From JABAYQ01 sp049890095 (GTDB lineage: Bacteria; Bacteroidota; Bacteroidia; Flavobacteriales; UBA7312): a stretch of DNA of 64,000 nucleotides. How positions within the stretch are numbered: the stretch's first letter is position 1; each line of letters begins with the position of its first letter. The position numbers and the translations under genes were made by a program. Below, piece after piece: positions 44,694 through 54,527 of this stretch. The stretch covers positions 310,001 to 374,000 of the forward strand of contig JBMHCD010000008.1 of the NCBI GenBank assembly GCA_049890095.1, written 5' to 3'. The notes under the pieces were generated by a model. That model was not told the origin of the DNA, searched no databases, and worked only from the letters and a program-made list of their open reading frames with translations.

Positions 44694-45999
44694 CTTTCCA
44701 GTTTAGTTTGTCATTTATTGAAAATTGCCATGGGGCACCATTATTTTCAATATTGTTAAAAATGTTATTTATTTCCATCGGAGCAGAAGATTCTTCCATA
44801 ACCAAATATCTTCTTAAATCTATAATGATAGATAAAGGATCAATATTAATAGGACAAGTTTGAGTACATGCATTACATGAAGTACACGCCCAGATTTCTT
44901 CCTTTGAGATATAATCATTTAGTAAAGATTTATTATCATCTTTAAATTCGTTATTATTTGAATCAATATTTTTACCAACTTCTTCAATTCGATCACGAAC
45001 ATCCATCATTATTTTTCTTGGTGAGAGTAATTTACCTGTTTGATTTGCTGGACATTCAGAAGTACAACGACCACATTCAGTACAACTGTAGGCATTCATT
45101 AATTGAATTCTATTTAAATCCATAACATCCTTAACACCAAACCTTTCAGGAACTTCTGATCCATTATCTGCATATGGATCTAAATTAGGATCCATTATTT
45201 TTTTAACTTCTTCAGTTACACTATTCATATTAGATAATTTACCCAGCGAATTTAGGTTTGAATAATATGTATTAGGAAAAGCCAAAAGAATATGTAAATG
45301 TTTAGAAACTACCAAATAATTTAAAAAAGCAAAAATTCCTAAAATATGAAACCACCAACATGCTCTTTCAATAAGAATTAAATTTTCTACACTAATCGCA
45401 TCTATTAATGGAATTAAAAATTGACTAACCGGATTAATAAAATCAACTTGATAATATGCTGTATTCAATAAAAAAAGTTGTTTATCGGCAGCATTCATAA
45501 GAAGAAATGCAAACATTAATAAAACTTCAAATACTAAAATCAAATTAGCATCAGTTTTTGGCCAACCTTTCATCTCGGAACTCATAAATCTTTTGATATT
45601 CATGAAGTTTCTTCTTACAAAAAATACTACACAGGCCAACAAAACTAAAAAAGCTAGTATTTCAAAAGATGCTATTAAAAAACTATAAAACGAGCCCATA
45701 AAAGATAATACTCGATGAGTGCCAAAAATTCCATCAATTACAATTTCAATGACTTCAATATTTATAATAACAAAACCAACGTAAATTAAGATATGAAAAA
45801 AACCAGCAATTGGTCGACTTGTCATTTTAGACTGACCTAAAGCAACCTTGATCATTGTTTTCCATCTAAGTTTTTTATTATCAGATCTATTTATATCTTT
45901 CCCCAAATTTATATTTCTAAAAATTCGTCTAAAATTTTTAGCAAATAAAAATGAAGCAAATACGAATGATAAAAGAAAAATAATTTGTGATAGTCCCAT
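44686..45999 (-). CDS. Membrane-bound 4Fe-4S dicluster protein (HdrE/NarI-like plus ferredoxin domain)
   Basis: 437 residues. The N-terminal 260 residues contain about five membrane segments with histidines placed like heme b ligands (GFFHILIY and RACWWFHILG, VSKHLHI). The soluble C-terminal part has two ferredoxin clusters, CTECGRCTSECP near 304-316 and CTSCNACTQTCP near 370-381. This is the layout of quinone-linked electron-transfer proteins of the HdrDE/DsrMK type. The CCG domains that usually follow in one chain are encoded separately two genes downstream. Partner and physiological role unknown. Confidence 0.85.
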   Translation of the reverse strand: MGLSQIIFLLSFVFASFLFAKNFRRIFRNINLGKDINRSDNKKLRWKTMIKVALGQSKMTSRPIAGFFHILIYVGFVIINIEVIEIVIDGIFGTHRVLSFMGSFYSFLIASFEILAFLVLLACVVFFVRRNFMNIKRFMSSEMKGWPKTDANLILVFEVLLMFAFLLMNAADKQLFLLNTAYYQVDFINPVSQFLIPLIDAISVENLILIERACWWFHILGIFAFLNYLVVSKHLHILLAFPNTYYSNLNSLGKLSNMNSVTEEVKKIMDPNLDPYADNGSEVPERFGVKDVMDLNRIQLMNAYSCTECGRCTSECPANQTGKLLSPRKIMMDVRDRIEEVGKNIDSNNNEFKDDNKSLLNDYISKEEIWACTSCNACTQTCPINIDPLSIIIDLRRYLVMEESSAPMEINNIFNNIENNGAPWQFSINDKLNWKDE

Positions 46000-46004
46000 T
46001 AAAT

Positions 46005-46994
46005 TTATTTAATATTAGTCTTGTTTTGGTTGACTGTTCTTGTTCCTCCTAATAATGAAAAGGAAACATATCTTTTTGGATTCTTTTTCATATCAGCAAT
46101 AAGAAATTCCAATTCTTTGGATGCATTATCTAGATTATTGTAAAGATTTTTATCGTTGAGTAATAATCCGATACTTCCTTCACCATTTTCAATCTTAGTT
46201 AATATTTTACTAAACAATGCCATAGAGCTATCTACATTAGATATTGTATTTTTTATTTCTGATTTAGCTAAAGAATCAGTAAGAGATTCTAAATTATAAA
46301 TTACTCTTGTAATAGCTTCATTATTGTTATGTAAATTGGTTGTTATCGACTCAACATTTTGCATTATAATATTTATACGCGAATCATTTTTATAAATAAC
46401 ACTATCCAACTTTATCATAGCTAATTCCATAGTGTTAAATGTTCTGTTAAGACTTAACAGACTATTAGTTAGACTATTTCTTGCATCATTATCCAAAACA
46501 GTTGTAATAACCGTCATAACTGAATCAATGGAAGAAATTAAATCTTCAGCTTTATTTTTGAGAGGCAAAACTTGTTTATTTACTTCATCTTTCAGACCAC
46601 TTTCAACTTCTGAGTACAAAGTATCTCCTTTAGATGCATAAACATTGTTATTTCCCTTAATAATTTGAAGAGCTTTAGTCCCCATAATATCGGCATTGTA
46701 AATTCTAGCGATCGAGTTTGTTGGAAATTTCAACTTTTCATGTATGCTAAATTTAACAATTATATTTCCTGAATTATTAGGATGAAAATAAATTTCAGAT
46801 ACCGAACCTATTGTTAAACCATTTAATCTAACAGGAGATGAGACTTCCATTCCGTCAATATTCGAATAAATAGAATAATAGTAATCATTATTTGAGAATA
46901 TATTTTTTCCTTTCAAAAAACTTACCCCCCAAATTAGAAGTAAAATTGTTAATATAGCGACTAATCCTATTTTAAATTCTGCTGATTTATTCAT
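46005..46994 (-). CDS. MlaD family (MCE-domain) protein
   Basis: 329 residues with an N-terminal membrane anchor (about 9-28, IGLVAILTILLLIWGVSFL) and an MCE domain (about 38-115: NIDGMEVSSPVRLNGLTIG), followed by a long helical stretch. MCE proteins bind phospholipids for transport between membranes. The usual permease (MlaE) and ATPase (MlaF) genes are not adjacent, as is often the case in this phylum. It lies 11 bases behind the amidase and 5 bases ahead of the Fe-S protein gene. Confidence 0.88.
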   Translation of the reverse strand: MNKSAEFKIGLVAILTILLLIWGVSFLKGKNIFSNNDYYYSIYSNIDGMEVSSPVRLNGLTIGSVSEIYFHPNNSGNIIVKFSIHEKLKFPTNSIARIYNADIMGTKALQIIKGNNNVYASKGDTLYSEVESGLKDEVNKQVLPLKNKAEDLISSIDSVMTVITTVLDNDARNSLTNSLLSLNRTFNTMELAMIKLDSVIYKNDSRINIIMQNVESITTNLHNNNEAITRVIYNLESLTDSLAKSEIKNTISNVDSSMALFSKILTKIENGEGSIGLLLNDKNLYNNLDNASKELEFLIADMKKNPKRYVSFSLLGGTRTVNQNKTNIK

Positions 46995-47005
46995 AATTAT
47001 TTAGA

Positions 47006-48109
47006 TTAGTTTTTTTGAAACAAATTAACTTTTTTTCCATTAACAAAAGATATAATAAAAGCATCCTGATATCCAGATTTTTTAGCTATTTTTTGAATAT
47101 TCTTTGCATTAGTTATATTTTTTTCGTTTCCAATTGTGTATTTATAATAATCTCCTTCTTTGAATGAAGATACTTTATAACCAGAAACACTATTCATGGT
47201 ATTATTTTTTTTGGATGTTGCTATTTGCACTTTATATATGGTTTCAGAAATTTCGATTTTATCTTCTTCAATATTTTTTTGATTTTTACCCTTAACATCG
47301 ATTGGATTTGTAGCTGAAAACTGCTGAATATCTTCTAGTTCATATTTATAATCTTTAAATGCTCTAAATATTGCGGAAGCCATATAAGTTTGACCTTCAT
47401 CAGATTGAAGAAAATCTTCCTCTTGAGGATTAGAAATAAAACCTAATTCTACTAATACACTTGGCATTGATGTTCTACTTGTTACCCATAGAGGAGTTTG
47501 TTTAACCCCCCTATCTTTTCGGTTAACTCTATTTTTAAATTGATCTTGAATTTTTTGAGCCATCATAATTGACTGGTCCAAAAATGTAGTTTGACTTAAG
47601 GTTAAAGCAATTATACTTTCTGGAGAATTAGGTTCAAAGCCATCATAATTTTCTGAATAATTATCTTCAAGATAAATAACTGAATTTTCTTTTTGAGCAA
47701 TTCTTAGATTTTCTTCAGTATATCTTAATCCCATTACATGTGAAGAAGTTCCACTAGCAGACGATTTTGTAAACGAATCACAATGTATTGATAAAAATAA
47801 GTCTGCATTTTCATTATTAGCTAATTCTGTACGATCTTTAAGTGTTGGAAATGAATCATCTTTTCTGGTATAAACAACACGTACATCATCAAACTCTTTT
47901 TCTATATAAGCACCTAACTTTAAAGTTACATCCAATGCAATATCTTTTTCTGTTTTATCATACCTTCCAGTTCCCATTGCTCCAGGATCTTTTCCTCCAT
48001 GACCTGCATCTAAAACGATAACAGTAACTGCTTCTGTTGAATTATTATTTAAAGATGCAAAAGCAACTATTGCTATTAATGCAAGAAAAATAAAGAATAA
48101 ACGTTTCAT
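47006..48109 (-). CDS. N-acetylmuramoyl-L-alanine amidase with SPOR-like C-terminus
   Basis: Cuts the bond between muramic acid and the stem peptide, needed for cell separation. 367 residues from the ATG at 48109; a TTG at 48115 would add two residues. Numbered from that TTG, the Amidase_3 site is H39 (DAGHGG), E56, H111 (SIHCDS) and the catalytic E223 (VLVELGFIS). A signal peptide is present. The C-terminal 80 residues (YKVQIATSKKNN ... GYQDAFIISF) resemble a SPOR-type peptidoglycan-binding domain. First gene of the minus-strand cluster running to 43011. Confidence 0.92.
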   Translation of the reverse strand: MKRLFFIFLALIAIVAFASLNNNSTEAVTVIVLDAGHGGKDPGAMGTGRYDKTEKDIALDVTLKLGAYIEKEFDDVRVVYTRKDDSFPTLKDRTELANNENADLFLSIHCDSFTKSSASGTSSHVMGLRYTEENLRIAQKENSVIYLEDNYSENYDGFEPNSPESIIALTLSQTTFLDQSIMMAQKIQDQFKNRVNRKDRGVKQTPLWVTSRTSMPSVLVELGFISNPQEEDFLQSDEGQTYMASAIFRAFKDYKYELEDIQQFSATNPIDVKGKNQKNIEEDKIEISETIYKVQIATSKKNNTMNSVSGYKVSSFKEGDYYKYTIGNEKNITNAKNIQKIAKKSGYQDAFIISFVNGKKVNLFQKN

Positions 48110-48162
48110 ATTCAATTCACAAAAAAGAAATTAATTAGTTTTGATACCTTAAATTATAGTAT

Positions 48163-50634
48163 TTGAAAACCACAGTGTCTAAATCCATATTTATACCAAA
48201 AATAGCTAAATTTATTTGCTGTTTATGTATATTTTTTATGCATTTATCAACAACTATAGCTCAAGAACTTGACTCTCTTAAAATTACTTCAGATTCTATT
48301 TTTTCAAACGACCCTATTTTAGAATTAATTGAATCCTATGCTTTAGATTCTATCGATTATGATTTAAAAAATAATAAAGTTAGACTTTATAAAGAAGCCA
48401 AAATAACTTACGGAAATATAATCTTAACTGCAGCATATATTGAAATCGATTCTGAGTTAAATACTGTGTTTGCAAAAAGCCTTAAAGATAGCATCGGCAA
48501 TGATTATGGTTTTCCCATTTTTACTGAAGATGAAAATAGCTTTTCTGCAAAAGAAATGACTTACAACTTTAAAACCAAAAAAGGTGTTATCAAAGAAGTT
48601 GTTACAAAAGAAGGTGAGTCATATATTCATGGTAAAACAGTTAAAAAAAATCAAAATAATGTGATATTTACTAGTAATGGAAAATATACAACATGTAATT
48701 TAGATCATCCGCACTTTGGTATAAAGGCTAATAAAATAAAAACAATTCCAAATAATAAAATTATTACTGGTCCTGCTGTATTAGAATTTGCAGGTGTTCC
48801 CGTTCCAATTGCACTACCTTTTGGTTTTTTTCCTAATCAAAAAAAGCAAAGCTCGGGACTAATTTTCCCAATTTATGGTGAATCCGCATCATTAGGTTTT
48901 TTCCTCAGAAATGGAGGATATTATTTTGCTATAAACGACAAAATAGATTTATCATTAACTGGAGATATATATTCAAAAGGATCATGGGGAATAAAAACAA
49001 TATCAAATTATAAAAAAAGGTATCGATACAATGGGCAGTTTAATATAAGTTATGCTTCGATTAAATCAGGATCAGAATACTTAAATACTTTAAATGATAA
49101 AAGAGACTTTTTTATAAGATGGAGCCATAATCAGGATCCAAAAGCAAGTCGTAATAGTAAGTTTTCTGCAAACATAAACGCAGGAAGTAGTTCTTATCAT
49201 CAAAACAATTCCTATTCTGACAATGACTATTTAAGCAATACTTTTCAATCTAGTGTAGCTTATTCAAAATCTTTTTCTTCATCAAATCTAGCCATAAACT
49301 TAAGACACAATCAAAATACATTAAATAATACTGTAAACTTAAGTCTGCCAGAATTAAACTATTCTGTTAATCGATTTTATCCTCTAAGAATTTTAAGAAA
49401 TAACTCCATCAAAAAGAGATGGTTTGATAAACTAAGTATGAGCTACAATGTAAATGCTAAGAATCAAATATCTACTATTGATTCTTTATTATTTACAAAT
49501 TCAACCATTTCTAACCTCAAAAATGGTGTAATGCATAGTATCCCTGTTAGCACATCATTTAAAGCTTTTAAACATCTAACTATATCACCAAGGTTCAATT
49601 ATAATGAACGATGGTATTTTGATAGACTAGAAAAAAGATTGGTAGAAAATGAAATTTTAAACGATACTATTTCTGGTTTTAATAGAGTTTTTGATTATAG
49701 CGTAAATTTGAATGCTTCTACTAAATTGTACGGTTTATATAATTTTAAAAAAGGAAAAATAAAAGCTCTCCGACATGTAATTACTCCAAATGTTTCGTTT
49801 AGTTATAGACCAGATTTTAGTAATTCCAAATATGGATATTACGATGAGTTGATTTCAGATACGTTAGGCAATACGCTAACCTATTCTAAATATCAAAACG
49901 GTATTTATGGAAGTCCTGGTAGTTCAGAACAAGGGAATATAAATCTTGGTATAGCTAATATCATTGAAATAAAAACCCAATCTAAATCAGATACTGTAAA
50001 TAATATAAATAAGGTTAAAATATTAGAAAATTTTAACATACAATCATCTTACAATATTTTTGCTGACTCGTTAAACTTTTCTTTGATAAATATTAGTGGT
50101 CGTACGAAATTATTTAAGAGGGCTGATATTAGTTTCAATAGTGTGTATGACCCTTATATTATAAACTCTAATAATCAAAGAATAAATAAATTCTATTTTA
50201 ACGAGACATTTCTACCAGGTCGATTTTTAAATTCTTCAGCTAGATTAAACTTTAATATCAATGGTGGAAAATCTGATAATAAATTTAATGAGTTTATCCG
50301 TTTTAATATTCCTTGGACATTGAATGTAAACTATACTGTAAACTACAATAAATTCGCTAGCCTAAATCAGCTAACTCAATCATTAAATTTCTCTGGTGAT
50401 ATAAACCTTACCGAAAAATGGAAGATTGGTTTTAATTCTGGTTATGATTTTATAAATAAAGACATTACTTACACATCCTTAGACTTTTATAGAGATCTTC
50501 ATTGTTGGGAAATGCGCTTTAAATGGATTCCTTTTGGATTCCATCAAAGTTATAATTTTACCATTAGAGTAAAGGCATCTGTTTTACAGGATTTGAAATG
50601 GGAAAAGAAAAAAGATTGGTATGATTATAATTAA
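48163..50634 (+). CDS. lptD: LPS-assembly outer membrane protein LptD
   Basis: Outer-membrane translocon that inserts LPS. 823 residues: signal peptide region with hydrophobic core FICCLCIFFMHLSTTIAQ, periplasmic OstA-type beta-jellyroll (about 50-220, with ILTAAYIEIDSELNTVFA), the conserved LPFGFFPNQKKQSSGLIFP region, then a C-terminal beta-barrel ending in aromatic-rich strands. A TAG lies in frame at 48157, so the start must be the TTG at 48163 or the GTG at 48175; the only nearby ATG (48238) would remove most of the signal peptide. Convergent with the pabA-like gene, with 4 bases of overlap. Confidence 0.88.
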   Translation: MKTTVSKSIFIPKIAKFICCLCIFFMHLSTTIAQELDSLKITSDSIFSNDPILELIESYALDSIDYDLKNNKVRLYKEAKITYGNIILTAAYIEIDSELNTVFAKSLKDSIGNDYGFPIFTEDENSFSAKEMTYNFKTKKGVIKEVVTKEGESYIHGKTVKKNQNNVIFTSNGKYTTCNLDHPHFGIKANKIKTIPNNKIITGPAVLEFAGVPVPIALPFGFFPNQKKQSSGLIFPIYGESASLGFFLRNGGYYFAINDKIDLSLTGDIYSKGSWGIKTISNYKKRYRYNGQFNISYASIKSGSEYLNTLNDKRDFFIRWSHNQDPKASRNSKFSANINAGSSSYHQNNSYSDNDYLSNTFQSSVAYSKSFSSSNLAINLRHNQNTLNNTVNLSLPELNYSVNRFYPLRILRNNSIKKRWFDKLSMSYNVNAKNQISTIDSLLFTNSTISNLKNGVMHSIPVSTSFKAFKHLTISPRFNYNERWYFDRLEKRLVENEILNDTISGFNRVFDYSVNLNASTKLYGLYNFKKGKIKALRHVITPNVSFSYRPDFSNSKYGYYDELISDTLGNTLTYSKYQNGIYGSPGSSEQGNINLGIANIIEIKTQSKSDTVNNINKVKILENFNIQSSYNIFADSLNFSLINISGRTKLFKRADISFNSVYDPYIINSNNQRINKFYFNETFLPGRFLNSSARLNFNINGGKSDNKFNEFIRFNIPWTLNVNYTVNYNKFASLNQLTQSLNFSGDINLTEKWKIGFNSGYDFINKDITYTSLDFYRDLHCWEMRFKWIPFGFHQSYNFTIRVKASVLQDLKWEKKKDWYDYN

Positions 50635-51194
50635 TTAAACAACCAGTTTTCTAATATCTTTTCTCCTTTTTTTGTCATGATAGATTCAGGATGAAATTGA
50701 ATTCCTTTAATATCATATTTTTTATGGCTTATGGACATAATTAAATCCTCAGATTTTGATGTAATCAACCAATTATTTCCAAGATTTTCATTGTCAACCA
50801 CCCAAGAATGATAATGCCCAATTTCAATATTTCCATTAATATCTTTAAATAAATAATCAGAGGAATCATATTCAGTAATTATTGAAGTAACTCCATGCTT
50901 TACATTTCTGATATTTAACAGCTTAGATCCGAAAATCTGAGCTAATGCTTGATGACCTAAACAAATGCCTAAACAACTAATTTTTTTAGCATTTTTTTTT
51001 AAAAAAGGAATCAAGTCACCAGAATCATTTGGTAAGCCCGGACCTGGAGAAATTAATAATTTATCATAATTATTAATATTAATATTTTCTAAATTATTGT
51101 TACGAATAACATCAACTTTGGTAGCATATTTTTCAATTATATGTACAAGGTTAAATGTAAAAGAATCAAAATTATCAATCAATAAAACTCTCAT
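50631..51194 (-). CDS. Glutamine amidotransferase of the PabA/TrpG type
   Basis: Releases ammonia from glutamine for an aminating partner: p-aminobenzoate (PabA) or anthranilate (TrpG) synthase. 187 residues, class I amidotransferase with catalytic C78 (GICLGHQA), H167 and E169 (QFHPES) and the N-terminal LLIDNFDSFTFNLV that marks the PabA/TrpG group. No pabB or trpE is in the window. It is the last gene of the exopolysaccharide operon, starting directly behind fcl, and overlaps the end of lptD. Whether it serves folate, tryptophan or glycan synthesis is not shown. Confidence 0.9.
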   Translation of the reverse strand: MRVLLIDNFDSFTFNLVHIIEKYATKVDVIRNNNLENININNYDKLLISPGPGLPNDSGDLIPFLKKNAKKISCLGICLGHQALAQIFGSKLLNIRNVKHGVTSIITEYDSSDYLFKDINGNIEIGHYHSWVVDNENLGNNWLITSKSEDLIMSISHKKYDIKGIQFHPESIMTKKGEKILENWLFN

Positions 51195-52127
51195 TTACTT
51201 TTTTAATTCCTCAGGTAATATTTTTAAAACATTACAAATTCCTTGTTCTAAAGAAATTTCAGACTTCCATCCTAGAGCATTGATTTTTGATACATCCAGT
51301 TGTTTTTTTGGAGTTCCATTTGGCTTAGATCTATCCAATACTATTTCTCCACAATAACCAACTTCATTTGCTATAAGCTTTGCTAAATCCATTATAGTAA
51401 TATCTTTACCAGTACCAACATTTATAGCTCCATTTTGATTATAATTTTGCATTAAAAATAAACATGCAGAAGCACAATCATCAACATGAAGAAACTCTCT
51501 TAATGGTGTTCCATCTCCCCATAACTGAACCGTTTTTTCGTTATTTAGACTAGCTTCATAAAATTTTCTTAATAAAGCTGGCAAAACATGAGATGAATTT
51601 AAATCATAATTATCATTTGGGCCATATAAATTTGTTGGCATGGCAGAAATAAAATTACAACCATATTGTTCTCTATATGCATCACACATTTGGATGCCAG
51701 CAATTTTAGCAATTGCATACGATTTATTGGTAGGCTCAAGATAACCGCTCAACAATGAATTTTCTTTTATAGGCTGACTACTAAATTTAGGATAAATACA
51801 TGAACTACCTAAAAAAAGTAATTTTTTAACATCATTCAAAAACGAATAGTGAATTACATTGTTTTGAATCTTCAGATTTTGATACAAAAACTCTGCTGGC
51901 TTGGACTTATTTTCAACTATCCCTCCAACTTTTGCTGCTGCTAAAAAAACGTATTCAATTTTATTTTTTTTAAAAAAAACTTCAACTTCAAGGGTATTTG
52001 TTAAATCTAACTCTTTTGAAGATTTAATAATAAGATTGGTAAAACCCTCTTTTGTAAGTAATCTATGTATAGCTGAACCTACCATACCATTATGCCCAGC
52101 AATATAAATTGCAGAATTTTTATTCAT
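51195..52127 (-). CDS. fcl: GDP-L-fucose synthase
   Basis: Epimerises and reduces GDP-4-keto-6-deoxymannose to GDP-L-fucose. 310 residues, extended SDR. NAD(P) loop GHNGMVGS at 11-18, FLAAAKVGGI, the catalytic serine region LGSSCIYP at 106-113 and Y137/K141 (YAIAK). The substrate-making partner Gmd is not in the window. Operon position between the GT2 gene (8-base overlap) and the pabA-like gene suggests the operon's glycan contains fucose or a fucose-derived sugar. Confidence 0.94.
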   Translation of the reverse strand: MNKNSAIYIAGHNGMVGSAIHRLLTKEGFTNLIIKSSKELDLTNTLEVEVFFKKNKIEYVFLAAAKVGGIVENKSKPAEFLYQNLKIQNNVIHYSFLNDVKKLLFLGSSCIYPKFSSQPIKENSLLSGYLEPTNKSYAIAKIAGIQMCDAYREQYGCNFISAMPTNLYGPNDNYDLNSSHVLPALLRKFYEASLNNEKTVQLWGDGTPLREFLHVDDCASACLFLMQNYNQNGAINVGTGKDITIMDLAKLIANEVGYCGEIVLDRSKPNGTPKKQLDVSKINALGWKSEISLEQGICNVLKILPEELKK

Positions 52128-52878
52128 TGTTATAATCTGGTTTTAAAAGATATTGAGGTAATTTACGCAATGGCTTAAAAAAGGAGAATAACAAAGGCTT
52201 ATCTAAATCATTAAGTTCCCAAGAAAGTTGATCTTCTTTATTTGCTTTTAATCGATTAGCAATAGATTTATTACTTACTCCTCCTACTCTCATTCTCACG
52301 GTTGTTTTAGCTAAGTATTTTACATTTATTTTAAATTTATAAAATAGTCTTAAAATTAATTCATAATCTGCAGAATTAGATAAATTTATATTGAAACATC
52401 CATACTTGTTATATATTTCTTTACGGACGAATAAAGTAGGATGTGGTGCCATCCAACCTTTTTTAAATGATTCGTTAGTATAGGCACCTGATTTCCAGTA
52501 TCTGACAACTTTATTCAAATTGTTGTTTTTTACATAACATAAATCTGAATACAATGCATCATTATTTCCAATCGAATTAACCACATCTTCAATTACGTGA
52601 GAATTATCAAAAACATCATCAGAATTTAAAATGCCAATTAATTGTCCAGTACACAATGCAATCCCTTTATTCATTGCATCATATAAATTTTCATCATTTT
52701 CAGAAATATACTTAGAAATGCGGTTATTAGATTTTATCAATTCAAGTGTTCCATCAGAAGATTTTCCGTCAATAACTATATGTTCGATATCATCATATGT
52801 TTGACTTTGAATTGAATCAAAACAATCCTGAATAGTTGATATTGCATTTTTTGTTACGGTTATAATACTAACTTTCAT
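52120..52878 (-). CDS. GT2 family glycosyltransferase (WcaA-like)
   Basis: 252 residues, GT-A fold, cytoplasmic face. Starts VSIITVTKNA, has IDGKSSDGT and the metal-binding ILNSDDVFD, and GWMAPHPTLFVRKEIY later in the domain. The pattern NDENLYDAMNKGI is shared with WcaA-type transferases. It adds a sugar during repeat-unit assembly; donor and linkage cannot be assigned. Overlaps fcl by 8 bases and the acyltransferase gene by 11 bases, so tightly coupled. Confidence 0.9.
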   Translation of the reverse strand: MKVSIITVTKNAISTIQDCFDSIQSQTYDDIEHIVIDGKSSDGTLELIKSNNRISKYISENDENLYDAMNKGIALCTGQLIGILNSDDVFDNSHVIEDVVNSIGNNDALYSDLCYVKNNNLNKVVRYWKSGAYTNESFKKGWMAPHPTLFVRKEIYNKYGCFNINLSNSADYELILRLFYKFKINVKYLAKTTVRMRVGGVSNKSIANRLKANKEDQLSWELNDLDKPLLFSFFKPLRKLPQYLLKPDYNNE

Positions 52879-53416
52879 TAACTCTATTTCTTAAATATAT
52901 TGCTGGATGACCTTTATAAATTCCGTTTTCTTTTGTATTCTTTTGAAGAATAGATCCAACAGTTAAAATACTATTTTTTTCGCATATAACATTAGGACAT
53001 ACTACAGATTTTGCTGCTATCCATACTCCATCTTTAAGTATTATTGGCCCCATCATTAAATCAAAAGATGAACTTCTATAATCATGATTACCCGTTAACA
53101 ACATTGCTCCCTGAGAAATACATACATTAGAATGAATATTTACAAAATCTAAATTATCTATCCATACTCCTTCTCCAATCCATACATGATTTCCAATAAT
53201 TAACTTCCAGGGATATTTAATATTTACTTTTGATTTGATAACAAAACCATCTCCTATTTTTGCACCAAACATTTTTAATAATATTTTTTTTAACAATATT
53301 GGAAAAGGAATAGAAGATTGAAATATTATTCCACTTATTAGTATCCATAGAAATAAAACAATCGATTTTTTTTGTTGATGTTTTTGTTTTTTAAAATCCT
53401 GCAATTTCACCTCCAT
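52868..53416 (-). CDS. WcaF-like acyltransferase (left-handed beta-helix)
   Basis: 182 residues. The N-terminus is hydrophobic (FLWILISGIIFQSSIPFPILLK), followed by hexapeptide repeats of the left-handed beta-helix type (IGNHVWIGEGVWIDN, VNIHSNVCISQGAMLLTGNH, LKDGVWIAAKSVVCPNV). The histidine in LTGNHDY fits the catalytic position of hexapeptide acetyltransferases. Closest in style to the colanic-acid acetyltransferase WcaF. Probably acetylates the growing glycan. Confidence 0.88.
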   Translation of the reverse strand: MEVKLQDFKKQKHQQKKSIVLFLWILISGIIFQSSIPFPILLKKILLKMFGAKIGDGFVIKSKVNIKYPWKLIIGNHVWIGEGVWIDNLDFVNIHSNVCISQGAMLLTGNHDYRSSSFDLMMGPIILKDGVWIAAKSVVCPNVICEKNSILTVGSILQKNTKENGIYKGHPAIYLRNRVNES

Positions 53417-53417
53417 A

Positions 53418-54527
53418 TTATAATGATCCTAGAATAGATAAATATTTTTCTGCAATATTTTTCCATTGATATTCTTTAGCCAATGATTGAGTATTTTTTT
53501 CAAAATCTTCTAATTTATCGAGCAACAATATACAAGATTTATAAATTTGTTCAGGATTATTTTCAATATGTAATCCAGTATTTGTTTGTTCTAATACTTC
53601 CCATGGTGTATTTTTAGATGCTATTACAGGCGTTCCAACTGCCAAAGATTCAGCTGCCACAATGCCAAAGTTTTCCGTATGAGAGGGCATGAATAAGCAC
53701 TTAGAATGAGCTAAAAATTGATTTTTTACATCTCCAGATAATTCTCCAACGAATCGAACATTATTCTCCAATTTTAATTTTACAACAAGTTGTTTCAAAT
53801 GACTTAAACAACCATCATCAAAACCAGCAATAAATAAATTCAATTTAGGTTTAACTTTAATTATTTTGACCATTGCTTCTATTAATAAATCAAATCCTTT
53901 TACAGGATGAATTCTAGCTAAAGCAGATATATAATTTTGATTAGAAAAATTACATTTTTTCTTAACAAAGTCTGGATCGTAATCAATACCATCACTTAAA
54001 AATTTAATATTTGCATTTTTAAAAAAATATAAAATTTCTTTCTTTTCTTTTTCAGAGGTTGATAACCAAAGAATGCGTTTTGAAAAAGGTTTAATAAAGA
54101 AATGAATCCATATTTTTTTTAACCAACCTTTTTTACTGAATGACCAACTAGCTAAACTTCCTCTTGGGGATAGTACAATCTTTTTATTATGAAATGTTGC
54201 AAAAAGCAAAGCTATTGGAGTTGGGTAAGAATAAATTGGTTGAATATGAACTACATCGGTTAATTTCATTTCTCTCCATAAGCTTTTGATTAGATCTATT
54301 GAAAAAAATGATGTGATTTGCTCCTTACAATACTTAACATATATATTATCTAGGTTCTGAAATAAATTATTAGTTTCTATTTTCTTGTTTCCATTAATAT
54401 TCGTGGTTAAAACCTTTATTTTACAATCTGTTTTTGCTACTTCTTTACATAAATTATAACTAGCAAAAATTGGACCTCCATAGATAGTTGCAGGAAAAAA
54501 ATATGGCATTACAACTAATATTTTCAT
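53418..54527 (-). CDS. GT4 family glycosyltransferase
   Basis: 369 residues, GT-B fold. N-terminal acceptor half begins VVMPYFFPATIYGGP; the C-terminal donor half has ARIHPVKGFDLLIEA, the FVGEL segment and the E-x7-E motif in HTENFGIVAAESLAVGTPVI, diagnostic of GT4. No signal peptide. Adds a sugar from an activated donor to the lipid-linked repeat; the specificity cannot be read. It overlaps the deacetylase gene by 4 bases and ends 1 base before the WcaF-like gene. Confidence 0.92.
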   Translation of the reverse strand: MKILVVMPYFFPATIYGGPIFASYNLCKEVAKTDCKIKVLTTNINGNKKIETNNLFQNLDNIYVKYCKEQITSFFSIDLIKSLWREMKLTDVVHIQPIYSYPTPIALLFATFHNKKIVLSPRGSLASWSFSKKGWLKKIWIHFFIKPFSKRILWLSTSEKEKKEILYFFKNANIKFLSDGIDYDPDFVKKKCNFSNQNYISALARIHPVKGFDLLIEAMVKIIKVKPKLNLFIAGFDDGCLSHLKQLVVKLKLENNVRFVGELSGDVKNQFLAHSKCLFMPSHTENFGIVAAESLAVGTPVIASKNTPWEVLEQTNTGLHIENNPEQIYKSCILLLDKLEDFEKNTQSLAKEYQWKNIAEKYLSILGSL

